11,244 nt of DNA from Hyphomicrobiales bacterium (GTDB lineage Bacteria; Pseudomonadota; Alphaproteobacteria; Rhizobiales; JAJFHB01). The notes below the pieces were generated by a model, which saw only the letters and a list, made by a program, of their open reading frames with translations, did no database searches and had not been told where the DNA came from. Position 1 is the stretch's first letter, and each line of letters starts with the position of its first letter. Of the stretch, positions 1-6,694 are shown in pieces. The stretch covers positions 1 to 11,244 of the forward strand of contig JAJFHB010000703.1 of assembly GCA_021775795.1 (NCBI GenBank), written 5' to 3'. The translations under genes were made by a program, and so were the position numbers.

Positions 1-881
1 CGGAACGAATCGAGTGTCCTTTGACGGGCGCCCTGAGATTTGTTGCCGTGTAGAGCTTCCGCATTGATCCCGCCGCGAGACAGCTGCTTAACAACCCGGT
101 CAGCACCGTGCTTCGTGCGCGTAAAGACAATGGCACGCTGCAGATCGTCGGATGTCAGAATTTCTGCAAGACGAGCAGTTTTGGCCGCCTTGTTCAAGTG
201 GTGCACACGCTGGTCAATACGATCGACCGCTACCGTTTTTGCTTCAATTTCAACGCGCTGCGGGTCATTCAGTATTTCCCGCGCAAGTTTTGCGACCTGA
301 GGCGGCATTGTTGCTGAAAACAGCAGGGTCTGGCGCTTTTTTGCCAGCCTTGAAACAATCGTGCGCACATCATGGATGAAGCCCATGTCGAGCATACGGT
401 CAGCCTCGTCCAGGACGAGAAACTCCGTTGCACTCAAATCAACATGGCCGCCCCGAATGAGGTCGTTGAGCCGGCCAGGGGTTGCGATCAGAATATCGAC
501 GCCCTTCTTCAGGGCATTAATCTGGGGCCGATGGCCAACGCCGCCCATGACGATGGCATGACGCAGGCGCATATGGCGCGCGTAGGCCTTGATGTTGTCC
601 GTTATCTGAACGACCAGTTCCCGGGTGGGTGCCAGAATAAGCGCACTCGCGCCGCGGGGTTTTGGATATATCTTGTTTTCCAGAACGGCATGGAGCAACG
701 GCAGCACGAATGCGGCGGTCTTGCCTGTGCCTGTCTGGGCAACGCCCAGAACGTCAGAACCTTGAAGTAGAAGCGGAATTGCCCGTTTTTGAATGGGTGT
801 AGGAGTTTCGTATTTTGCGTCTTCCAGAGCGCGCAGGAGCCGCCCCGATAATCCGAGGTCGGCGAATGTAGTTTCAATCAC
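1..881 (-). CDS. DEAD-box ATP-dependent RNA helicase, RhlE-like (partial, C-terminus off the left edge)
   Basis: This would be a cytoplasmic ATP-dependent RNA helicase that remodels RNA duplexes in decay, ribosome assembly or cold adaptation. The frame read from a GTG at 881 is open to base 1 (293 residues). The motifs come in order: Q motif with YETPTPIQ at 24-31, Walker A AQTGTGKT at 48-55, PTREL at 85-89, a GG pair at 113-114, TPGR at 134-137, DEAD at 158-161 followed by RMLDMGF, SAT at 189-191, and AIVFTRTK at 250-257 opening the second RecA domain. HGNKSQ at 278-283 is typical of the RhlE branch. The GTG start is supported by AAGGA about 10 bases upstream and by the Q motif beginning at the usual distance. 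Motifs V and VI and the basic tail lie outside the window. The DEAD-box call is secure; the RhlE subfamily is inferred. Confidence 0.95.
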   Translation of the reverse strand, partial: MIETTFADLGLSGRLLRALEDAKYETPTPIQKRAIPLLLQGSDVLGVAQTGTGKTAAFVLPLLHAVLENKIYPKPRGASALILAPTRELVVQITDNIKAYARHMRLRHAIVMGGVGHRPQINALKKGVDILIATPGRLNDLIRGGHVDLSATEFLVLDEADRMLDMGFIHDVRTIVSRLAKKRQTLLFSATMPPQVAKLAREILNDPQRVEIEAKTVAVDRIDQRVHHLNKAAKTARLAEILTSDDLQRAIVFTRTKHGADRVVKQLSRGGINAEALHGNKSQGARQRTLDSF

Positions 882-911
882 TTTTATTTTTCCTTGTGCG
901 ACTGACACACG

Positions 912-930
912 CGTACGCCTAAGGCGTACG
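912..930 (-). promoter_or_regulatory. Perfect inverted repeat in the helicase leader
   Basis: Two 9-base arms, CGTACGCCT and AGGCGTACG, flank a single A. As RNA this gives an 8-bp GC-rich stem with a three-base loop. It ends 30 bases upstream of the helicase GTG start. No T-run follows in either direction, so it does not look like an intrinsic terminator. It could be a 5'-UTR hairpin affecting translation or stability of the helicase mRNA, or a protein-binding operator. The symmetry is seen directly; the role is inferred. Confidence 0.5.
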
Positions 931-1059
931 ACAGGGCCAGGCCGTGTCGTCATCGTCCACGCGCACTTGGAACTGATGAAATTGTTTGACTTTTAGTCTC
1001 GAGACAATTGTGCCCGTTGAATCAGGGCAAATCGCGCGATCGCGAGAAGTGTTGGCGCT

Positions 1060-1088
1060 CAAATGGGCCTTTTAGCTCAAAATGTCAA
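1060..1088 (-). promoter_or_regulatory. Candidate promoter for the helicase gene (weak)
   Basis: Reading leftward, a perfect -35 hexamer TTGACA (1088-1083), preceded by C as often in alphaproteobacterial promoters, is followed after 17 bases by CATTTG, a poor -10 match (2 of 6). If it is used, the helicase mRNA would have a leader of about 170 bases containing all three palindromes of this gap. The -35 match is the only strong part. Confidence 0.22.
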
Positions 1089-1277
1089 GCTGTGTGGTTT
1101 CCTCCATCATCTGCCACGAACACAAAAACAGTTTAGATTGCATTGGGTTAAGGGCGCGTTTCCGCCGGTGAAGCTGGCAAAACACACCATCGGCAGGCTT
1201 AACACCGCAGCGCAAAATCCGAAAACCGAACTGCTTCAATGGATCCGTAAACCGGCGTTGCGAGGTCGCGCCACTGT

Positions 1278-2150
1278 TCAAAACTCCGATTCGGCAATAA
1301 TCCAATCGTGAAAGGCGCTCAGGGCTGTTTGCTCCAGAGCTTGCCGTGGATAGACGAGGAAATAACCGTAGGCATCAAGTTGAACGTTACTGATACGCAC
1401 GAGCTTGCCCGATGCCAGCTCATCACCAACGAAGGCATCATTGAGTGCTGCCCCCTGCCCGTCAATCACCGCCTGCACCCGCACGTTGGGATCAGGAATA
1501 ACAAGGCCATCATGTTGTGGGCGATAGGGAATGCCGGCAGCCTCGTGCCAATCCCTCCATGCCACACTTCCGTCGCGGTCATGCAGCAAGGGCACGGATG
1601 AAAGAACAGCCTCCATGCCCTCTTCGGCAATTCTGTCCGCAATCACCGTGCCGACCGTTGCAAATGCCGGGCAGGAAATCAGCCGCTCAATCTCCATGCC
1701 TTGCCAGTTTCCATCTCCCCACCGAATTGCCATATCGATGCCTTCTGAGGGAAAATTATCAAGGTCGACTGAAGGTTGCAGGCGAAGAGAGACTTCAGGG
1801 TGGCTGGCAATGAAGGTCATCAACCTTGGCGACAGCCAGCGTGATGTAAAATAGGTCGTCATTCCAATCGTAATCTGTTCCGCGCCTGTTTCTCGCAGAA
1901 CCGCAATCTCGCGATCCAGATCGCGTAAAGCCACATGCGCCGCGTGCCACAAGCGCCGCCCCTTCTCTGTCAGCTCGATGCGCCTGTGATGGCGGACGAA
2001 CAACTGAAATCCAAGATCTTCTTCAAGCTGCTTGATCTGATAGCCGACCGCACCCTTGGTCAGATTGAGTTCCATCGCAGCGTTTGTGAAGCTCAAATGA
2101 CGCGCCACGACATCAAATGTCCGAAGGCCATCGTAGGAAGAAAACAACAT
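1278..2150 (-). CDS. LysR-family transcriptional regulator, GcvA-type
   Basis: A cytoplasmic DNA-binding regulator of 290 residues, normal for the family. The N-terminal winged helix-turn-helix covers about residues 6-65, with the recognition segment SFTNAAMELNLTKGAVGYQIKQLE at 20-43 and the wing LFVRHHRRIELTEKGRRL at 50-67. The effector-binding domain begins near 92. It has the GcvA/AmpR-subgroup pattern TYFTSRWLSPRL (99-110), HPEVSLRL (117-124) and DMAIRWGDGNW (139-149). The gene is divergent from the mttB homologue, the usual arrangement for a LysR protein and its target, so control of mttB-cupin is inferred; the inducer is unknown. AGGGA abuts the ATG with no spacer, so the start lacks a properly spaced ribosome binding site; a candidate promoter places transcription start at or next to the ATG. 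Confidence 0.92.
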   Translation of the reverse strand: MLFSSYDGLRTFDVVARHLSFTNAAMELNLTKGAVGYQIKQLEEDLGFQLFVRHHRRIELTEKGRRLWHAAHVALRDLDREIAVLRETGAEQITIGMTTYFTSRWLSPRLMTFIASHPEVSLRLQPSVDLDNFPSEGIDMAIRWGDGNWQGMEIERLISCPAFATVGTVIADRIAEEGMEAVLSSVPLLHDRDGSVAWRDWHEAAGIPYRPQHDGLVIPDPNVRVQAVIDGQGAALNDAFVGDELASGKLVRISNVQLDAYGYFLVYPRQALEQTALSAFHDWIIAESEF

Positions 2151-2155
2151 TCCCT

Positions 2156-2184
2156 AGTCTAAATTTTCTGAACCAATGGTTCAA
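2156..2184 (-). promoter_or_regulatory. Candidate LysR-gene promoter with embedded palindromic operator
   Basis: Reading leftward, TTGAAC (2184-2179) and TAGACT (2161-2156) sit 17 bases apart, each matching 4 of 6 consensus positions. The perfect palindrome TGAACCA-A-TGGTTCA at 2169-2183 overlaps the -35 and fills most of the spacer. LysR proteins commonly bind interrupted palindromes and repress their own genes from such sites. The palindrome is also placed to act on a rightward mttB promoter. Predicted initiation falls at about 2148-2150, on the ATG. The symmetry is seen; binding and use are inferred. Confidence 0.45.
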
Positions 2185-2193
2185 TTCATTTCG

Positions 2194-2221
2194 TTTGCAC
2201 CCTGCCTTCACAAGGTATTCT
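2194..2221 (+). promoter_or_regulatory. Candidate mttB promoter (weak)
   Basis: TTTGCA (2194-2199) and TATTCT (2216-2221) are 16 bases apart, each with 4 of 6 consensus matches. The LysR-type palindrome centred on 2176 would lie about 50 bases before the start of transcription, a reasonable activator position. The leader of roughly 85 bases would include a self-complementary stretch at 2257-2282 (ATTTGAT and ATCAAAT arms, with TTTGATCAAA inside). Confidence 0.2.
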
Positions 2222-2314
2222 CTACACATTGGCCAGCTCACGGGTTGGCGCTCCGAATTTGATGCAAATTGTTTGATCAAATAGCTGCTCATCTGCGAGC
2301 CAGTTGAAAGGTCT

Positions 2315-3880
2315 GTGCACACTGTGGACAATGTCGCCCAAGAACTTGTGCCTCAATCCCGCAGAGGCGGTGGCCGAGCGGCACGGCAAAAGCGCCGGGC
2401 GGAGGCAGCAGCACGTCCTGTCTGTTCCATCATCACTCGAAAAATCCCTGCCTATGAGCTTCTCAATGACGAGGCACTCCACAGGATTGAAGTGCAGGCT
2501 GACTGGATCCTGGCGGAAATTGGCGTGGAATTTCGCGGTGATGATGAGGCCCTGGATCTGTTTCGGCAGGCTGGCGCCAGCGTCGATGGTGTTCGCGTGC
2601 GCTTTGATCCGGGTCACGTTCGGGCTTTATGCAAAACCGCACCCTCAACGTTTCGAATGGAAAGCCGCCTTCCGACCTCCTCCATCGTTCTCGGCGGTGA
2701 CCATGTTGTTCTCATGCCCGGTTACGGCTCGCCGTTCGTCACTGATCTGGATCGTGGCCGCCGTTACGCAACAATTGAGGACTTCCGCAATTTCGTGAAA
2801 CTCACCTGTGCTTCGCCCTGGCTGCAGCATTCAGGTGGCACTGTTTGCGAACCCGTCGACCTGCCGGTCAACAAGCGCCACCTCGACATGGTCTATGCCC
2901 ATTTACGCTACTCGACGAAACCCTTCATGGGCGGCGTAACCGCGCCGGAACGGGCGCGAGATTCGATTGAGATGGCGCGCATTGCTTTTGGTCAGAACTA
3001 TATGGACCAGCATTGCGTGATCCAGGGCAACATTAACGTCAACTCGCCACTGGTCTATGATGGGGTCATGTCATCGGCGCTTCGCATCTATGCCGCCGCA
3101 GGACAAAGCGTCGCCGTTTCCCCTGCCATATTTGGCGGCGCCATGGGACCGGTGACCCAGGCCGGCGTCCTTGCCCAGACCCATGCCGAAACCATGGTGG
3201 GCATAGCGCTCAGCCAGCTTGTCCGCAAAGGTGCACCTGCTGTCTACGGCAACTTCAACACCACCATGAATCTGAAAACCGGCAGCCTGACGTTCGGCAC
3301 GCCCGAGGCCAATCTCTCGAACTTTGCCTTTGCACAACTCGGTCGCAGGCTCGGTGTTCCAGTCCGCTGCGGGGGGCAACTCACCTCGGCCAATTCCGCC
3401 GATGGCCAGGCAATGCAGGATTCAACGGCCTGCATGATGTCCGCCATCATGGCCGGCTCGAATTTCATTTTCCATGCCGCCGGCTGGCTCGAGGGCGGCC
3501 TCACCATGGGTTACGAGAAATTCGTCATGGACCTCGACCACTGCGGAATGATGTTGCGGATGACCGAAGGCCTTAGCGTCAGCGATGACACGCTTGCCGC
3601 TGAGTCTTACTTCGAAGCCGGGCCGGGCAAGGCATTCCTGAGCACGTCGCACACATTGGCGAATTTCGAGAAAGCCAACTACGTCTCGGAACTACCCGAT
3701 CCCGGCACTTTCGAACAATGGACCGATAACGGCGCGGAAAGTGCAGAGCAACGCGCTAACCGCCGTTGGAAACAGATGCTCCATGACTATGAAGCCCCTC
3801 CACTTGACCCAGCCATTGATGAAGAACTGCAAGACTACATGGCCGCCAAAAAAGCGGCAGCACCTGACCTGTGGCACTAA
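2315..3880 (+). CDS. MttB-family (trimethylamine methyltransferase-like) protein, non-pyrrolysine
   Basis: Members of this TIM-barrel family move a methyl group from a quaternary or tertiary amine to a corrinoid protein. This one has 521 residues. A basic tail RRGGGRAARQKRR (16-28), common in alphaproteobacterial members, precedes the barrel. Family segments include NDEALHRIEVQADWILAEIGVEF (51-73), the GYGSPFVTD turn (137-145), QGNINVNSPLVYDG (237-250), YGNFNTTMNLKTGSLTFGTPE (311-331) and the late-barrel stretch LTSANSADGQAMQDS to EKFVMDLD (356-408). Archaeal MttB reads an internal UAG as pyrrolysine in its late barrel; this frame has no internal stop, so it belongs to the non-pyrrolysine group whose characterised members act on glycine betaine, proline betaine or carnitine. 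The substrate here is unknown. The start is a GTG with GAAAGG only 3 bases away; the in-frame GTG at 2324 (spacer 12) is an alternative. The cupin gene follows after 24 bases. Confidence 0.9.
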   Translation: MHTVDNVAQELVPQSRRGGGRAARQKRRAEAAARPVCSIITRKIPAYELLNDEALHRIEVQADWILAEIGVEFRGDDEALDLFRQAGASVDGVRVRFDPGHVRALCKTAPSTFRMESRLPTSSIVLGGDHVVLMPGYGSPFVTDLDRGRRYATIEDFRNFVKLTCASPWLQHSGGTVCEPVDLPVNKRHLDMVYAHLRYSTKPFMGGVTAPERARDSIEMARIAFGQNYMDQHCVIQGNINVNSPLVYDGVMSSALRIYAAAGQSVAVSPAIFGGAMGPVTQAGVLAQTHAETMVGIALSQLVRKGAPAVYGNFNTTMNLKTGSLTFGTPEANLSNFAFAQLGRRLGVPVRCGGQLTSANSADGQAMQDSTACMMSAIMAGSNFIFHAAGWLEGGLTMGYEKFVMDLDHCGMMLRMTEGLSVSDDTLAAESYFEAGPGKAFLSTSHTLANFEKANYVSELPDPGTFEQWTDNGAESAEQRANRRWKQMLHDYEAPPLDPAIDEELQDYMAAKKAAAPDLWH

Positions 3881-3904
3881 CCTGAAAAACAAAGGAACAC
3901 ACCG

Positions 3905-4288
3905 ATGAGCAACTCAAAATGCGTTCGCATCCCCACAAAAGGCGATATTCCGGGACTGGAACCCACGGATTACATACCTCCCGAAGGCCTTCTCTCCGGC
4001 ACACCGGATGAACGCGGAAAAAGCCTCTATGCCGATCAGACCGAACAACTCGATGCGGGTGTCTGGGAGTGCGAGCCCAACAAACACCACATCGAAGACG
4101 CCCCTTATGACGAATTTGTCTACCTGATCGAGGGGCACATCGACGTTATTGATGCGGACGGCGGTATCGAGACCTACAAGGCCGGCGACAGCTTCGTGAT
4201 GCCGCGCGGCTGTAAGTGTACGTGGGACGTGAAAGAACCGGTGCGCAAGCTGTATGTGGTGCTGACGCACGAAGCCTATCAGGGGTAA
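3905..4288 (+). CDS. Small cupin protein, DUF861/ureidoglycine-aminohydrolase-like domain
   Basis: A 127-residue single-domain cupin, probably cytoplasmic. The beta-barrel core runs from about residue 50 to 122. Cupin motif 1 is NKHHIEDAPYDEFVYLIEG (59-77) and motif 2 is AGDSFVMPRGCKCTWDV (93-109). DUF861-type cupins have the same W...E/D-F-Y-L-EG and GD-F-P-G-W layout. Motif 1 keeps two histidines (61, 62) and acidic residues, but the usual motif-2 histidine is missing (CKCTW instead), as in many DUF861 proteins, so metal binding is uncertain. AAGGA lies 8 bases before the ATG. It sits 24 bases after the mttB homologue and is probably co-transcribed with it, so it may bind a substrate or product of that enzyme. 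The fold is confident; the function is not. Confidence 0.85.
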   Translation: MSNSKCVRIPTKGDIPGLEPTDYIPPEGLLSGTPDERGKSLYADQTEQLDAGVWECEPNKHHIEDAPYDEFVYLIEGHIDVIDADGGIETYKAGDSFVMPRGCKCTWDVKEPVRKLYVVLTHEAYQG

Positions 4289-5236
4289 TCAGCCCTTTGC
4301 ATTGTCTTCTGCCAGATGCTGGAATAAACGATCCGCGCGCGCAGCGAGCAGGCCTTTGCCGTCACGAGCCGACCAGTCGTAGATGCCCTTGCCGGTCTTG
4401 AAGCCAAAGTTTCCGGCTTTTACAAGTTCGGTCAGGGCTTCCGGCGGTTGCTTTGCATCATCGATTGCTGGCAGCAAAAACTCGGCAAACATGTGCAAAA
4501 TATCGAGACCGCCAAGCTCCGCAGATTCGATGGGTCCCGTAATCGAGTACCGCCGTCCGAGCGTCATCTTGAATGAGGTGTCGATCGCTTCAGCGGAAGC
4601 AACCCCGTTGGCCCACATGGACCAGGCTTCACGCAGCAGCGCAAACTGCAACCGGTTGATGATGAAGCCTTCGACCTCCTTGTTCATCAAGGCAGGTGTG
4701 TGTCCGACGTCCTTCAGAATATCACAGGCCCATTGAACGACGTCCGGACTGGTCTGCGGACCACCGCAAACCTCAACGATGGGAATGAGCTGTGCGGGAT
4801 AAACGAAATGCATGGCCACCGCACGCTCAGGATGCTTCATACGGTCAACCATCAAGCTGATGGGCTGGCCGCTGGTCGAGCCGAGAACGATTTCCGGATC
4901 ACAAATTTCATCAAGGCGCCCAAAAACTTCAAGCTGCAGTTCACGCACCGCAGGCACAGCCTCGATGACATAGTCAGCTTCTTTGGCATCACCATAATCA
5001 GTGCTTGTGGTTATCCGGGAAAGGGCTTCAGCCGTTTCTCCCTCACTCGACAATCCCCGCTCAACGAAGGCACCAAAATTGCTCTCGATGGATGCTTTGG
5101 CCCGAGCCAGGCTGTCGTCGTTTCGCCCTATCAGACAAACCGACTTGCCGGCGCGGGCAAAGACCTGGGCAATGCCCTGCCCCATCAACCCGTTTCCGAT
5201 GATGGCAATATGAGACACGTCTTTCGGTGAAATCAT
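4289..5236 (-). CDS. 3-hydroxyacyl-CoA dehydrogenase family protein, lambda-crystallin/carnitine-dehydrogenase-like
   Basis: An NAD-dependent 3-hydroxy acid dehydrogenase of 315 residues. The Rossmann fold opens with IAIIGNGLMGQGIAQVFARAG (10-30) and the C-terminal helical domain starts near 188. Likely catalytic residues by family analogy are Ser122, His143, Glu155 and Asn194. KEVEGFIINRLQFALLREAW (186-205), LGRRYSITGPIE (226-237) and ELGGLDI (240-246) resemble the lambda-crystallin/L-gulonate 3-dehydrogenase and L-carnitine 3-dehydrogenase branch rather than fatty-acid oxidation enzymes. An upstream extension to 5368 is open but lacks family sequence; the ATG at 5236 has AAAGGG 8 bases upstream and puts the nucleotide-binding loop at the normal position. 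The usual H-x-x-N-P motif reads HFVYP here. It lies 146 bases after the phosphoribosyltransferase-like gene on the same strand; that gap (5237-5382) shows no gene and no clear terminator. Its stop abuts that of the cupin gene. Confidence 0.88.
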   Translation of the reverse strand: MISPKDVSHIAIIGNGLMGQGIAQVFARAGKSVCLIGRNDDSLARAKASIESNFGAFVERGLSSEGETAEALSRITTSTDYGDAKEADYVIEAVPAVRELQLEVFGRLDEICDPEIVLGSTSGQPISLMVDRMKHPERAVAMHFVYPAQLIPIVEVCGGPQTSPDVVQWACDILKDVGHTPALMNKEVEGFIINRLQFALLREAWSMWANGVASAEAIDTSFKMTLGRRYSITGPIESAELGGLDILHMFAEFLLPAIDDAKQPPEALTELVKAGNFGFKTGKGIYDWSARDGKGLLAARADRLFQHLAEDNAKG

Positions 5237-5382
5237 CGTCTGGACCCTTTTTTTGAATGCGCTGCACCCGGATGGACACAACTGTCGTGGCAGAAAATCG
5301 CACTTGCCCATAACCAGGAGGACTGGCAACGCTCGGAGCTTCCAGCCCCTGGTCAAATTGTCCGGCAAACATCAACAGATGC

Positions 5383-6648
5383 TCAGTCGCTGAAGAGGAA
5401 CTCCCGTCCGACTTTGACGCGGCGTTTGCCACCATAGGAGATAATATCTGCAGTGGCATAGGTCTCAGAAAGAGTTTCCGGCAAAAAGCTGCCGGATCCG
5501 ATCATATCAATCGGCGCACGGGCTCCAGCCATAATCAAACATTTCTGCGCCGCGAACCCGGATGATGCAACGATCATTGCATCCTTGTATCCCGCTTCAT
5601 CAAGGGCCTTTCGCACATGGATGGCAGCGGCTGCAGTGACCCCTTGTCCAAACAAGTAGCGCCGAACCTGGTCAACCAGAATATTGGCGGAATCGAGATG
5701 AAAGGCCCGCTCTCCGAGCACGCGTTCAACAATGTTGTACTCGCCGGCAACATCGAGCCACTCACCAACGGTTTGCACCGACTTTTCAAAGTCCAGCCCC
5801 TGAACGAAGCGGCCACCATGGGTGTCAAGCCGCACGCCAAAAGTCTTACCCTGCTCGTGCAGTTTGGCCTCGTCATAAAACCAGCGCGCACAACGCAGAG
5901 AATCATCAACCTCGTGGCCTGAATAGTCGACCAACGCAATCGCTGTTCCATTGTCATCAACCGAAGAGATGAAAAGTTTGAGCGCCTCAAGCACATCGCC
6001 GTCCGTATAGCCGATGAGCGCGTGTGGCATGGTACCAAGCCCCTGCTCCGCCCCAAACAAGGCGGCGGTCAGATCCTGCGAGCCGCCAATAAACCCCTTC
6101 ACTTCCGGGTTCTTGGCCTTTGCCGCCTCACTGCCCACAAACGCGCCATAGGCAGCAAGCAGGTTCATGTTCGGCCCGCTTGCGTGGCGGGCATGCATGT
6201 CCAGAAAAGATGCGCCCGGCATCGCCCGGCACATTTCATAGGCGTTATCCGCACAAACACACGGCAGACCGACCTTTTGTAAAACCAGAGTTTCCATCTC
6301 CGCCAACTTCGCAAAGGATCCTTCAATCTCCATAAGTTTGGTTTCCGAAGGCACAATATCACCCTCTTCAAAGAACCGCCTGATACGCACATCGGGAACG
6401 TATCGTTTCAACAGGCGAACGGCAGGCTCCAGCGCCGCGATCACGCGCCGGCGCAGGAAGACCGCGTAAACCACATTGAGGTCGCCATTCGCTTCAACGA
6501 CACGTCTGGTATGGCTGAAATATTTGTCGGTAAGAGTGCCCAAAGGGCCAGCGTCTTCCATGAGATCGACGATACGATCAATGGTTTCATCGCGTGTCAC
6601 AGCATCATTCCCACTCTGCAGCCGGACCGCTTGCCAGCCTTTGGCCAT
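5383..6648 (-). CDS. Nicotinate phosphoribosyltransferase-like protein (type II PRT fold)
   Basis: Family enzymes join nicotinate to phosphoribosyl pyrophosphate to make nicotinate mononucleotide for NAD salvage. Visible family features are GTLTDKYF near the start (37-44), EEGDIVPSETKLMEIEGSFAKLAEMETLVL (94-123), ARHASG (153-158), a glycine-rich GFIGGSQDLTAALFG (185-199), GTMPHALIGYTDGD (205-218), VDYSGHEVDDSLRCA (240-254), GVRLDTHGGRF (271-281), the SSG at 362-364, and GSGSFLPET (384-392) where typical enzymes have a GVGT phosphate loop. At 421 residues the length is normal. It diverges from classical PncB, so the base acceptor may differ. The start is uncertain: the ATG at 6648 has no good ribosome binding site, and a GTG at 6600 (GGGA 8 bases upstream) would also leave the conserved core intact. 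It follows the aldolase gene by 46 bases, probably in one operon. Confidence 0.8.
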   Translation of the reverse strand: MAKGWQAVRLQSGNDAVTRDETIDRIVDLMEDAGPLGTLTDKYFSHTRRVVEANGDLNVVYAVFLRRRVIAALEPAVRLLKRYVPDVRIRRFFEEGDIVPSETKLMEIEGSFAKLAEMETLVLQKVGLPCVCADNAYEMCRAMPGASFLDMHARHASGPNMNLLAAYGAFVGSEAAKAKNPEVKGFIGGSQDLTAALFGAEQGLGTMPHALIGYTDGDVLEALKLFISSVDDNGTAIALVDYSGHEVDDSLRCARWFYDEAKLHEQGKTFGVRLDTHGGRFVQGLDFEKSVQTVGEWLDVAGEYNIVERVLGERAFHLDSANILVDQVRRYLFGQGVTAAAAIHVRKALDEAGYKDAMIVASSGFAAQKCLIMAGARAPIDMIGSGSFLPETLSETYATADIISYGGKRRVKVGREFLFSD

Positions 6649-6694
6649 CTACCAGCCGAACTATTGCACGGAAAGGGGCAAAAAACAGCAAGCG

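Larger units (their letters stand above)
882..1277. other. Intergenic region between helicase start and LysR stop
   Basis: About 400 bases without a convincing gene. Short open frames exist on both strands near 1063-1311, but they resemble no family I recognise, overlap each other antisense, and on one strand run into the LysR gene. Besides the inverted repeat at 912-930 there are two shorter perfect palindromes, GTCTCGAGAC at 996-1005 and CGCGATCGCG at 1035-1044. A TTGACA hexamer reads leftward at 1083-1088. I see no clear terminator for the LysR gene. The region probably holds the helicase promoter and leader. Confidence 0.6.

Noticed and set aside
602..877. A 91-codon leftward frame at the helicase start
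   Set aside because: It is in a different frame of the same strand; the true helicase frame starts at the GTG at 881 and carries all DEAD-box motifs.
1063..1311. Small overlapping frames on both strands (82 codons rightward, 77 leftward at 1072-1305)
   Set aside because: They are mutual shadows with no recognisable family, and both run into the end of the LysR gene.
5237..5368. N-terminal extension of the dehydrogenase to an ATG at 5368
   Set aside because: The extra 44 residues are unlike the family, and the ATG at 5236 has a good ribosome binding site and correct distance to the nucleotide-binding loop.
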